Assembly: GCA_032622095.1 (NCBI GenBank)
Contig: CP136063.1
Coordinates: 7,789,814-7,853,813, forward strand
Origin: Siphonodentalium dalli
Lineage: Eukaryota > Mollusca > Scaphopoda > Gadilida > Siphonodentaliidae
DNA: 64,000 bases
Direction: 5' to 3'
Shown here: positions 1-10,722 of the stretch, one piece after another
Layout: each line of letters opens with the position of its first letter
Numbering within the stretch: the stretch's first letter is position 1
The notes under the pieces: generated by a model
Databases searched by the model: none
What the model was told of the DNA's origin: nothing
Seen by the model: only the letters and a program-made list of their open reading frames with translations
Program-made: the position numbers and the translations under genes

Positions 1-2370
1 TTATCAATTAAAAACATTTATCATCTCAGAAGATATATGGGAAAATTGGTACAGAGATAAATTGGGCGTGTCATGGGATAGGTGCCGTTGACCTCAGATG
101 ACTTAAAGAAGTACTAATAATTAGCAATAAAGAGCGTTATTATCAACTTAAAAGTAGAGGTAAATTTATCCAGAGTTTCATGCAATATATATGTGATGCT
201 TATCTCAGGTGACTAATAAATAGTTTAAATGACTGGAGGGGGCACTAATAATGTGTCCATTCTTTACCTGAGCAATGCCAGGTACCCTATCTAGTAATTG
301 ATACAGATATGATGGACTTATTTTTTGTATGGTGGAATGATTATGTCCCGCGCTGACAGCACCCCTCCTCTCGTGCAAGTTTCCTCACCAAGCAGGTACT
401 CACTGTCTGATGGCTCTATTTTCATATTTTAAAATCACCTCCATATCACCTTATTGTGAAGTGCATCATTGATCTACCATTTAGTAAAGGTATCCCACAA
501 ATTTGTCATAAATGTACTTCAAATATATTACTGTATGCAGACATCTATCCAATTATTGGAGATCCTAACACAGGCTTGTCTTTCAACACACAATTGATAC
601 AAACGCTTGCCATTCAAGGCACATATCTAAATTATTGTTCCTTCAATACATTGAAACTCCACAAGTACAACAGGGCATCAGATGAATATTTAAACTAAAC
701 TGTTTAAAAAATGGAAAGATTCAAGCTTCAAGCAAACTTCAAGCTTCTGTTGGCCCATCAGAGGAGATACTGTAGGGAATCTTTTTGACCAAACCACTTT
801 GATTTGAAATGGAAGTGCGCGACTAAAATATTGTAATCTGTGGGTAACATCAGGTGTGGTTTCTTCACTGCTTCAAGATTGCTGACTAATATTGATTTGA
901 ATTTATAGATATTGGGATGAAATATCTCCAAATATTGACAGTAGAATTCTTGTCTATAGGCTCTATAAAAACTGGTAATTTAGTAACACAGCTGGGGGAT
1001 AATACAAATGGAAACACTTTAGAAATGACCTATTGAAAGATGCAATTGCCCACATGCCTGTAAATATATTCATTATTGACTGAATGTAATACAGAACCGC
1101 ATGCACTGTATCTGTAATTGATAAACATCTTGCAATGGTTATTTCATTTATAACACTGGTTATACATTTTGGTATATCTTAAAAGGATAAGATATAAAAA
1201 TGTCGTTTCATCTCATCGATAGAGTCAATATTATTTTCATCTCATGCATCCATGAAATGTTGGAAGGTCTTCTCCCCAACTGTTTTCAGAGGCCATATAT
1301 CCAGGACAATGGAGAGAGAGAGAAAGAGAAATACTGTCAAATTTTTTATTCAAATTCGGGAAAAGTCCATAACAACAATATCTAATATGTGCTCTATAGT
1401 AGTACATACATGTATATATTAAAGTATGGAGCTTCAAAGATAACATGAGAGTTGCACAAAATATTGTATTTAAGAAATGAATAACACACACACAAACCCA
1501 CTGCATTCATTTCTTTATTTATATAGCTTTTTTATTGTTTATTCCCATAAACAAGACCAAAATCACCAACCAAATAAAGTTAAAATTTGTGGCCAATTTG
1601 GTCCAACAGTTTAACCTGAAGTAGGAACATATTCCATTATGGACTGTTGGTTAAAAAACATACACGAGGGAAAAATAAACCAAACTATGAGAACAATTCT
1701 AACCTATTTTTTATGTGAACATCTAATCTACAACTAATGTTATACCAGGCATGAAATTTTCAACTGTTTAAATTTTGATCAAATAGGGGGTCAAAACTCC
1801 ACCGCTCTACACTCCTTCCCTGTTGCCTCCAACATTGCCCCCACCCAGGCTTCCTAGAAATCAATATTATTATACCAGTACCAAACAGGATAGAGAGCTA
1901 ATCTCTTATCTCTGCCCCTATTAGAACAAATGTGAATCCCCATCTATAAGATCGATTCATCTAGTAATATCAATATACCCCCACTATCCAATAGGGTATG
2001 ATTTCACCTGGATAAGTGGTGGTTAACAAAATAATATTGGGACAGCCAAGTCTGTATTTAGAGTGTCTGACCTCTGCATAATGAGGTCCACAAAAGGTGA
2101 ATTTAATGAGTCATGACACTATTCCCCCAAGGTGGAATAGCACAACGTATTCACCCTCTGGGGATATCATTTCCTAACGAGAGGCCAATCACGACCGACA
2201 GATGTTTAACCCATACCTTGGCGATAGCGATTAGCTATAACTGATAATTGGTCTAAGATATGATCACAGTAATACATATATCAGTACTTAAACTTAAAAT
2301 CAAAAGCTCAAATAATTTGTCTTAAGGGGTTAAAGTATTTGGGGTGGGGGAGGAGTCTATTTAAATAATT
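1..2370. other. Gene-free AT-rich stretch
   Basis: No reading frame above about 90 codons and no recognisable domain on either strand. A short GA-rich run lies near 1,311-1,335. No inverted or tandem repeat of note was seen. It reads as intergenic or intronic DNA. Confidence 0.5.
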
Positions 2371-2460
2371 ACGGCAGTTGAAGGCAATTATTAGTACTCA
2401 TCTCGATATCTAACAAATCTGAGCTTTGATGTGTGACTTCCTCGACTCGAATCAAATATG
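2371..2460. repeat. Internal fragment of the MITE-1 family
   Basis: This stretch matches the inner and right-arm sequence of the complete MITE-1 copy at 3,966-4,485. Shared words include ACGGCAGTTGAAGGCAATTA, then AGTACTCATCTCGA, then CCTCGACTCGAATCAAATAT. Neither terminus nor a TTAA flank is present, so it is a truncated relic. The 2,461-2,904 stretch after it is AT-rich with homopolymer runs near 2,828-2,890 and holds nothing recognisable. Confidence 0.7.
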
Positions 2461-2904
2461 TCTATTTAAATCTCATAACTCGGTCCCTATTCACAAAATG
2501 ACCTCTCACTGTGAGATCCAATGGTTTAACCATTAATAAATTTGACAGATAGGATAAACAATTATCCAGCCAGCAGATTGTTTGTCTTTACCTTCATACA
2601 ACCACCCCTAGAGCTTTGTAACATATGTCACCACTTAATTAATAACAGATTTCGCTTGGAATGACATCTATTAAAGGTACTCTCATATACTCTGGATATT
2701 GGATGTTCACATGGCAATTTATTGCTATCATTATATTACATGCAACTATTGCAATAAAATCTTCATATCTTCAAAAAAGGACATCACACCTAATTAATGG
2801 TATACAACTAAAACAAATTAGTGTCAATAAAAAAAAAAATTTTAATTAAATATTTTTTTATTATTTAATATAAAAGTTTTTTAATATTTTTTGCGTGTTA
2901 AATT

Positions 2905-3172
2905 GAGCGAGGAAATTCAATCTATAAAAGGGTCATAACTCCTTTAAAATAAATCGGATCAAACCCATATTCGAACTCGAACTGTATTTTGGGCTGAGAA
3001 ACCTATATACAAAACTTGGTTCCGATCAAATAGAAAATGATAGAGCTATCGCATTATGCCTAAAGTGTCTACGGACGGACAGACAGATGGATGTACAGAT
3101 GGATAGATGAACGACGAGTGGTCAATCCGGACATTGACACTATGTGTACCATACTATGGTATAGGTACACAT
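2905..3172 (+). repeat. Dispersed repeat R1, copy a
   Basis: It contains GGGTCATAACTCC, then ATCGGATCAAACCCATATTC, a GGACGGACAGAC tract, then CGACGAGTGGTCAATCCGGAC. It closes with an imperfect hairpin built on TATGTGTACCATAC and its complement. The same parts in the same order make up 5,413-5,939. No coding capacity; probably a non-autonomous dispersed element. Confidence 0.7.
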
Positions 3173-3403
3173 AAAAAGTGTTATCTCATGCAGAGTACAA
3201 GAAAATGTATGAAAGTTCAAACCTGTTGTGCCTTTTTAATATTTCTATTCACATTTGTAATCAATTGAAATCAATGTCGAAAAAACTTTCCATTAATATA
3301 TAAATAAAACAAACTAGACTGAGATTAAATCATCTTAATTCCAACATCGTGTCTCTAAAACGTTCTTTAGAATCTCGTCCAGTTAAACCTACTATCGATT
3401 GTA

Positions 3404-3411
3404 TGACGTGG
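3404..3411. other. Left target-site duplication of hAT
   Basis: TGACGTGG directly precedes the TAGG terminus and recurs at 5,029-5,036 directly after the CCTA terminus. Confidence 0.85.
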
Positions 3412-3965
3412 TAGGCTCCTGCGAATATTCGATATTCGATTCGAAAGTCAAATTCGATTCGAATTCGAGTCGAAATTGCCAACTCGAAATTTTGAATATA
3501 CTTTGACGGAAACGTAAGTTGTTTACGGACAAGTACACATGTCGATCTTAGCTGTTTTTGTGGCATTTAATTCCAGAAAATTATGTATATATACACCTAA
3601 TAATTCTTATTCTACATCGCGGATGTTCGCATGCTATTAAATATAATTATATCCAGCAATTAGCCACTATAGGACAACTAAATACGACGGGAATTATAGC
3701 TTTAAAATGGTAGCAAAAGCTCGGAGATTGCCGATGGACCGACGACGCGAGTAGTAGTGCTCAGTCTCATAACAACCGATAGGGTTATCCATCGTCTATC
3801 CGTCTCAGATTCCTCGTTATGTAATATCGTTGAGACTGTAAACAACACGTGTTCCCGGTGTTGAAAAGAGCATTTTGGCGGTGTTTTCTTTTGAAGTTGT
3901 CTTTCAGTTTCGGAGCTTTCGTTTACACTGGACAAAATGTCAACAGTCATTCATGTTTATTTTAA

Positions 3966-4485
3966 AGGTACTCAATCCGATCAAACTCCTCTCAATTACT
4001 ATTTCAATGGCTTCGGGGGTCAAACATATTTGATTCGAGTCGAGGAAGTCACCCATCAAAGCTCAGATTTGTTAGATATCGATTTTAGAAATTTATTATT
4101 TTTCATTATCGGGAATACTTTCTGGCCCAGAACTCAGTCAAAATTGCGTTATTATTACCACTTGATTTTAGAGTTATCCATCCTTGTCTGTTTGAATAGA
4201 TTTTGGTGTACACATCCCGAGCAGATTACGGCAGTTGAAGGCAATTATTAGTACTCATCTCGAGTAAATAACAAATTTCAAAAATTATTAGTACTCATCT
4301 CGAGCAAATAACAAATTTCAAAAATCAATATCTAATAACTATGAGCTTTGTTTGATGGGTTCCTCGACTCGAATCAAATATTTTTTACCCCCAAAGCCAA
4401 ATAAATAGTAATATAAGACCCTCTGATCGGATTGTTGTTGTTGGAATCTGTTGAGATGGGGACCCTCTGTTCGGATTGAGTACCT
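3966..4485. mobile_element. MITE-1 copy 1, TTAA-flanked, nested in hAT
   Basis: Termini AGGTACTCAATCCGA and TTCGGATTGAGTACCT are inverted copies, each bordered by TTAA (3,962-3,965 and 4,486-4,489). The arms are long and foldback-like: GATTCGAGTCGAGG on the left pairs with CCTCGACTCGAATC on the right. TTAA duplications are typical of the piggyBac superfamily, although these termini lack the usual CCC start, so superfamily assignment is inference. No coding sequence. It sits inside the hAT element and is therefore younger. Other copies: 21,799-22,272 and 63,747 onward. Confidence 0.85.
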
Positions 4486-4519
4486 TTAAACATGATAAAG
4501 CTTCAGGCAGTGCAGGGAC

Positions 4520-4640
4520 TTACACGTGTGATGAATGCAACATGGTGTATAAAACGCAAGCATCTGGGACAACTACCCATCTATGGAATCATCTACCCTG
4601 CGACTGTTGTTGCGTCTTCAAGTTTATAACAACTAGTGTT
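4520..4640 (+). pseudogene. BED-type zinc finger remnant of hAT transposase
   Basis: The frame reads CDEC, then a KTQASGTTTHLWNHL segment. This gives C-x2-C-x13-H-x3-H with the SGTTTHLWNHL signature characteristic of BED fingers in hAT transposases and ZBED proteins. The frame is open from the MITE edge to about 4,697, but it has no natural start and no DDE/RNase-H-like or hAT dimerisation domain follows. The MITE-1 insertion removed or displaced the upstream part. A host ZBED gene is unlikely, because the finger lies between hAT termini. Confidence 0.7.
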
Positions 4641-5412
4641 TCCGAATGCCGAATTGCAATTTTGCATGTACATGCAGACTATATAAATTTTGCGTGATTT
4701 TAGTTCCGATAATCCGTTTAGTGGTAATATATTAATTGTTGTGATGGCAGCATGGACGTTTTAATTTGTTTTTGTTTTTCTCGACAATTATAAATCGAAG
4801 TTAATAGTATCACAAACGACGGTTCATCGCCACATAAGTTGTGATGGAACTTCATGCATGTAGTTCATAGAACGTTTCACAAATCGTCTAATCGTTAACA
4901 AAACATGCCTAATTGAGAAGCAACACACATATATGATTCGATTCGATATTCGATTCTATATTCGATTCGATTTCGTGGATTCGATTCGAAATTCGATTCG
5001 ATCAAAATATCCAATTCGCAGGACCCTATGACGTGGTTTTAAAAAATTTTAAAACCAAAGTTGTCTTCCCATGCAACCAACAAATCTACTAAACACAATC
5101 ACATTATTAACCCCCAATAGTAATGCTATTAAACAATAAAACCAGATTATGCCTTTAAGATGAAATTTAAATAACCATGCATATAAAATATAAAAGCATA
5201 AACATTCCATCTATGATATCTCATCATATGGCCAACACATCTGCTAGCAGTTAATTAACTCAATGCAAGAGAGAGTCATTGTCACTTTATACTATCTCTG
5301 TTGCTCAATGTGAGAAGACAACTTCATGGCATTGTAAACCTGATTTATTAGATTCTACCTGGACAGTGCAAACTGTGTATCTTTGATATATTTTAGAGAT
5401 GAATAAAATAAT

Positions 5413-5939
5413 CAAAGGGTCATAACGCCCGCCATTAAATAATATCGGATCAAACCCATATTCGAATTCGATCTGTATTTTGAGTTGAGAAACTCACATA
5501 CAAAATTTGGTTTCTATCAGTTGGAATATGGTTGATTTATCGAAGCATGCATGAATTCTATGTCAAAGGGCCATAACTCCATTAAAAAATATCGGATCAA
5601 ACCCATATTCGAACTAGATATGTATTTTGGGCTAAGAAACTCGCATACCAGATTTGGTGACGGTCAGATAATTTTTTTTTGAGTTATGGCAGCATGCATG
5701 AATTCTAAGTCGAAAAAGGGCCATAACTCCATAAAAAAAAATCTGATCAAACCCATATTCGAACTTGATCTGTATTTGGTGCTGCGAAATTCATATACAA
5801 AATTTGGTTCTGATCAGATAGAATATATTTCAGTTATCGCACCATGCGTAAAGTGTCTACAGACAGACGGACTAACGACGAGTGGTCAATCCGGACAACG
5901 ACACTATGTTTACCATACTATGGTATGGGTAAACATAAT
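5413..5939 (+). repeat. Dispersed repeat R1, copy b, internally triplicated
   Basis: Three imperfect tandem copies of the R1 module (GGCCATAACTCC, then ATCGGATCAAACCCATATTC, then TTTGGTT) start near 5,414, 5,565 and 5,708. They are followed by the same tail as copy a: CGACGAGTGGTCAATCCGGAC and a terminal hairpin on TATGTTTACCATAC. Copy a has one module, so the family varies in module number. Confidence 0.7.
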
Positions 5940-5958
5940 ATAAGTGTCAATGACACTG

Positions 5959-6615
5959 TAGCTCAACTTAGGTAGGGGAATAATTTAATGGTTGACAGTA
6001 AATGGAGGAATAGGAAAGGTGCCAATTGAAATGTCTAACCTAGCTGTGCCAAAGGATTTAGTCATGTAAAGAGTAAAATCCAAGATGGCTGCTGTCTGCC
6101 ATGTTTTTTGGCCGAGCAAGCCCAAAATGACTCGTTCCCATCCACATGTCATTGTTAACATCCATGACAAATTTCATGAAGATCCGACTAAAGCTACGAC
6201 CTGCAGCCTGCGCCAAAGGATTTAGTCATGCGAAGAGTAAAATCCAAAATGGCTGCTGGCGGCCATGTTTTTTGACCGAACGACCCCAAAATCACTCGTT
6301 CCCAACTACAATGTCAATATGAACATCCATGACAAATTTCATGATGATCAGACGAACAGTACGATCTGTAGCCCGCGCCAATGGATTTAATTTTGAAATC
6401 CAAGATGGCCACCAGTGGCCATGTCTTTTGGTCGAATGACCCCAAAATGACTCGTTCCCATCTACATGTCAATGTCAACATTCATGACAAATTTCATAAA
6501 GATCAGACCAAAGGTACGACCTGTAGCCCGCGCCAAAGGAAATTGTTGACAGACACACAGACACACGGACGACAACTCATGGCAATAGCTCAAACTTACA
6601 AAGTAAGTTGAGCTA
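5959..6615 (+). mobile_element. TIR element T2, copy 1, carrying CAAGATGGC repeats
   Basis: Perfect 12-bp inverted termini: TAGCTCAACTTA at 5,959-5,970 and TAAGTTGAGCTA at 6,604-6,615. The interior is a tandem array of about 155-165 bp units starting near 6,048, 6,212, 6,377 and 6,532, each beginning GCCAAAGG or close to it. The first three contain AAATCCAAGATGGC. The last unit runs into an ACAGACACACGGACGAC tract. A related element lies at 9,733-10,722. Both copies are preceded by AGTGTCAATGACACTG, so the repeat unit may extend about 18 bp further left. Non-coding. Confidence 0.75.
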
Positions 6616-6879
6616 AAAATGACCCTATTTGAACAAATCTGAACCCGGTCACCCAAGGCCCATCCATACTGAATATAATTTACTTTCATTAAAGATTAAA
6701 GTTCCATAACTCTGCAGATGTTATAATGGTGTTACCATTTTCAAATTTTAAAACATGTTTTAAAAAAAAATTATGTTTGTTAAATTGAGCAAGGTGAAAA
6801 TTCCCAAAAAACTGAATTAAAATTGTTTATTTATTTTTTAAGTTATATCACTGGCTCCGTCAACATTTGAACCAGTGAC

Positions 6880-7180
6880 TTCATTTGAACTAATCTTAAT
6901 CACAGTCCCCCAAGGACCCTTTGTACCAAATATGAACCCATTCGCCCCAATTAAATTTGAGAAGTAGTCATTTTAAAAATTACTAAGGTGGAAAAGAGTT
7001 ATGGTTCATTTGAAAAAACCTGAATGTGATTCACATAGGGAACATCCACACCAAATATGAACCCATTCTGTCTTACGGTTTTGGAGGAGAAGATGATTCT
7101 TGACGGACGGACGGACAAGGAGTGATGATTATAGCTCCACCGGAAACTTCGTTTCAGGTGAGCTGAAAAGCTGAAAGTAT
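6880..7180 (+). repeat. Dispersed repeat R3, copy 1
   Basis: Contains CCCCCAAGGACCC, two ACCAAATATGAACCCATTC phrases, GACGGACGGACGGAC, then ATTATAGCTCCACCGGAAAC and a closing AGGTGAGCT. A shorter copy with the same order lies at 13,790-13,885. Non-coding. Confidence 0.6.
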
Positions 7181-7252
7181 TTATTTTCATAAAATCTGCC
7201 AAGTATTTTTAACCCACACAGAACCAAGTCAGTCCAATAATAGCTTGAGTTT

Positions 7253-7815
7253 CACTAGACCAAGTCTTCTCAGTCCACAACAGCTTGGGACATCTGTTGG
7301 GTTGATGCTGTTTTGGAAGAGTCCCCTCCCATTACTCTTCTATAACAAACTTTACATCCATAATTGTGTGTGGGAGTTATCTTGCTTATGTCTTCAGATG
7401 AGGTCAAATGGATGCTTTGTGTATGTGACCATAGATGGCAGCCTTTCCCAAGCACGATGATACAAAAGTATCAAACATGCATAATTATATCAGAGGTCCA
7501 TTAAATGTCAGAGCAACAAAATTGATAAGAAAACAAAGCTTTGTTTTCCAGAGAATTTTGATTTGTCTCGCTATCAGAAAATGTATTTAAACAATACATG
7601 AAACGATCATATCATCACTTTACCTTTTCTATCAAGATTATTCTGTCAGATTATTTATCACATTCAGGGGTTCATGTGAATGTCTGGGCTTCACATGTAC
7701 ATATAGTACATATTTTGAATGAAAGTCCATTATAGAAGAGTAACGGGAGGGGACTAAAACAGCATCATCCCAACCGATATCCGATGTTGTGGACCGAGAA
7801 GACTTGGTCTAGAGT
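7253..7815. repeat. Inverted repeat with ~90-bp arms
   Basis: The left arm (about 7,253-7,347) contains CTAGACCAAGTCTTCTC, AGTCCCCTCCC and TTACTCTTCTATAA. The right arm (about 7,726-7,815) carries the reverse complements in mirror order: TTATAGAAGAGTAACGGGAG and GAGAAGACTTGGTCTAG. The spacer is about 380 bp with no recognisable content. Probably a non-autonomous foldback or MITE relic. Confidence 0.7.
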
Positions 7816-7929
7816 ATCAGCTGTGAATTATCAATCGATTTCAATGTTCTGGTCACGTGATGCCACGGGCGATGCATTTGAACTGAGAGGGGGGAAATGA
7901 CATTGGAGATTTTGTTTTTGTGATGCGTA

Positions 7930-8110
7930 TTATAAAAGACGAATGGAGCCCTCAAATTAATGTCCTCATAGTAGTGAACATCCCTACCAAATTTCATTGA
8001 GATCCAAGCTACTGTTCAAGTTATGATATGAAAAGACATCAGACGTACGTCCACACGTCTGACGGACGGCTAGACAGGTGCAAAACAGTATACCCCACTT
8101 TTTTTAAATA
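7930..8110 (+). repeat. GACGGACGG-type dispersed repeat fragment
   Basis: ACCAAATTTCATTGAGATCC, AAGTTATGATATG, a GTCTGACGGACGGCTAGAC tract and GCAAAACAGTATACCCCAC. This resembles in style, but not in detail, the R1, R3 and T2 repeats. Single copy in this window. Confidence 0.4.
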
Positions 8111-8516
8111 AAATATGTGTACACATATGAAAATAATGCATGAACATTATGTATCACGCAGCTTGAAATAATTATAGCTTCCACATCAGTAATCAAATAA
8201 TATAATATGTTCTTACAGCGAATTGCCCATTGTCAATGTTTGTAACATTTGTCTTGCTTGTAAGCAAAATATAAAGTTTATTTTGAGAAGTTTGAATTGG
8301 TTTTAGGAACACGTCCGATATCCTAAAGTTCTTCATAGTTTCATAATTTTGGGAATCTGTGCCCCATTGCTTATATATTACAGCATCAAAGGGACGGAGT
8401 TTACAAAAATTGTGAAGTTACAAGTCGAGGCATGATAAAACTTATATATACTATGGCAAGTGACAATATCATATTAATATTAACACCTAACACTACCATA
8501 CATTGTGACTATTTGC

Positions 8517-9635
8517 AATAGGTCCCCATTTGCAGAATTCCCCTAAAATGGCGAAAAAGAGAGATTTGAAGGGGAACAGTTGTGTATATGTCAATTGAGA
8601 CTGATTTTAAATGAATAACGACATGATAATAGTGGCTTGTTCTATCAATAATATCCGCCGATGTCACTGGTGCAGACCAATATGATGATAAACATTCGCT
8701 ATGGGCATACAGTGGCATATATGCCTACCTTACTCGTATTTAAATTTGGTGCAGTACTAATTTTTGCACACCCATCGATGTGCAAATTTAAAACTGAGCA
8801 AAAACTAGAAGGAATCCTGAGTTTACATCAAACCACATGGCAGACAAAATGGCTATGTTGATGTATTACACACATTACTAAATGTTAGACTGAATGGACA
8901 AATATAGGTCTGCATGTATGCCAATAGTTTCATACAAGCAACAAACATCAACACAATTACCCATATGTGAAGTGACAAAACATGGTAACATTGATGATGT
9001 TGAAATACATGTGATTGTTAAGAAGTACACATGATCCAGACTGATGGTGCACGAAAGCACGACCTACAACCATGGAGTGACACCTTCCCTGACCAAATAG
9101 CCTGAATTAGTTATGTCAACACAACCTGCAGACAAGTAGCATATACACGGTTGTGGTTTTACTTCTTTCTAGTTCATTTCAATGATGTCTATAACTATTT
9201 CAGTGTCCGAATAATTATTTCGAGCATATAAACACACATCTTCACAACAAATTGATGACGCAGTTATGTTTTACACTATGTAAATCTGTCTTGATGGTGT
9301 TTAAGATATACATGTATCTTCGGGAATGATTAAGCACTTATACTGTAATCAGATCCAAGATATTTACAAAAATATTTGTGTCCGTTTTAAATTCGCCCAT
9401 TTAAAACTGAGCAAAAAAATAGTGCTGCACAAATTTAAATACAAGTAAGGTATACACAGCAAATGTTTATCAACCTTGGCACATATTTTTGATAGAACAA
9501 GCCACTTTTATCGATTATTGTATCATTGTTCGTTTAAAATATGTCTCAATTGAGATATACATACACCCATTCCTCCCTTCAAATCTTTTTTTTCGTCCCA
9601 TTTATGGGACCTATGCAAATGGGGATATACTAATT
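8517..9635. repeat. Large inverted repeat with ~250-bp arms
   Basis: The left arm (about 8,517-8,800) contains CCCCATTTGCA, GTCAATTGAGAC, AGTGGCTTGTTCTATCAA, GATGATAAACATTCGCT and TTAAAACTGAGC. The right arm (about 9,385-9,635) has the complements in reverse order: TTTAAAACTGAGC upstream, then TTGATAGAACAAGCCACTTT, GTCTCAATTGAGA and GCAAATGGGG. The roughly 590-bp spacer holds no gene. The transcript could form a long hairpin; probably a foldback-type element. Confidence 0.75.
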
Positions 9636-9732
9636 TGGATAACCAAATCAGCTTTTTGTGAAATTCCATTGTTGTTGTACTGGATGATATGGGGATTATG
9701 TATCTTTAATAATGAAAGTGTCAATGACACTG

Positions 9733-10722
9733 TAGCTCAACCTGGAGAGGTGATAATTCATACATTACAGCCAATGGAGATACATGTATAAGGAATGCGG
9801 AAAGTTGTTATTTTTAAGTAGCGTTCACCAGAGGTCAACCCGAAGCACCTTATGAAGTTTGGGATCAATGAGAAAAAAAATCATGTTGTCAGTCAAGGGC
9901 ATGAAAAGGTATTTAGTGATGCAAAGAGTAAAATCCAAGATGGCTGCCGGCAGTTCTTTGAATATTGTTCAAATTCAAGAGCTGCCATCCAGAATTGATC
10001 GTGAAATGCCTGTAAATTTTTTGAACATTTCTCCAATAAACGTCCGCTGCAGGGTGTACCGATGTATTAATTTGTGAAATCCAACATGGCTGTATGTTTG
10101 TTTTTAACAAAATTTGGAAAAAAATTGATGGCTCCCATCTAGTGACAATGAGGGATGTGGCCTGTAGGGAATGGCGAAGGATTTAGTTATGCAAAGAATA
10201 AAATCCAAGATGGCCACTGGTGGCCATGTTTTTCAACTAAATTTAATGACTCTTTATCTAGTGGTTCATATGAAGTTTGGTGACGAATGGATTATGGATG
10301 TGATCTCTAGCCTACTGTAGGGCGCCAAAGAATTTAGTCATGCAAAGAGTAAAATCTAAGATGGCTGCCAGCAGCTATGTTTTTCATAAAAAATCATTAA
10401 ATTTTGATAGCCACCACCCAGAGGTGACCCTAAACATGGCTGTAAATTTTCAAAACATTTTTCCAATAAATACCAACTGAAAGGTGTGCCGATGAATTCA
10501 AATTTGAAATCCAAGATGGCTGTTTTAAACGAATTTCGGGAAACATTCATGGCTCCCATGTAGAGGTCACTCCAAAGATCCTTATGAAGTTGGTGATGAT
10601 CGGATGAGAGCTGTGACCTGTAGGGTGTGCTAAAGGAAATGGTTGACAGATGGACGGATACACGCTCAGACAAACGCCATCCCATGGCAATAGCTTACAT
10701 TTTACTTTGGCAAGTTGAGCTA
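9733..10722 (+). mobile_element. TIR element T2, copy 2
   Basis: Starts TAGCTCAACCTGG and ends CAAGTTGAGCTA, matching the termini of the copy at 5,959-6,615, and carries the same upstream AGTGTCAATGACACTG. The interior holds at least five diverged units around AAATCCAAGATGGC (near 9,931, 10,200, 10,352 and 10,507, plus AAATCCAACATGGC near 10,077). It ends in a GACAGATGGACGGATAC tract before CCCATGGCAATAGC, as in copy 1. It is longer than copy 1 (990 against 657 bp) through extra internal units. Confidence 0.72.

Larger units (their letters stand above)
3412..5028 (+). mobile_element. hAT-superfamily DNA transposon with 8-bp TSD
   Basis: The left end reads TAGGCTCCTGCGAAT and the right end, reverse-complemented, TAGGGTCCTGCGAAT. 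Immediately outside, TGACGTGG occurs at 3,404-3,411 and again at 5,029-5,036, a perfect 8-bp direct repeat. An 8-bp duplication with short TIRs is diagnostic of hAT elements. Inside each end lies a run of ATTCGATTCGA words, plausibly subterminal transposase-binding repeats. A BED-type zinc finger remnant lies at 4,520-4,640, as expected for the N-terminus of a hAT transposase, but no catalytic domain remains. The 1,617-bp length includes a 520-bp nested MITE. Non-autonomous and dead. Confidence 0.88.

Noticed and set aside
2670-2681. TTAAAGGTACTC resembling a MITE-1 left end
   Set aside because: The match stops after 12 bases and no MITE-1 body follows.
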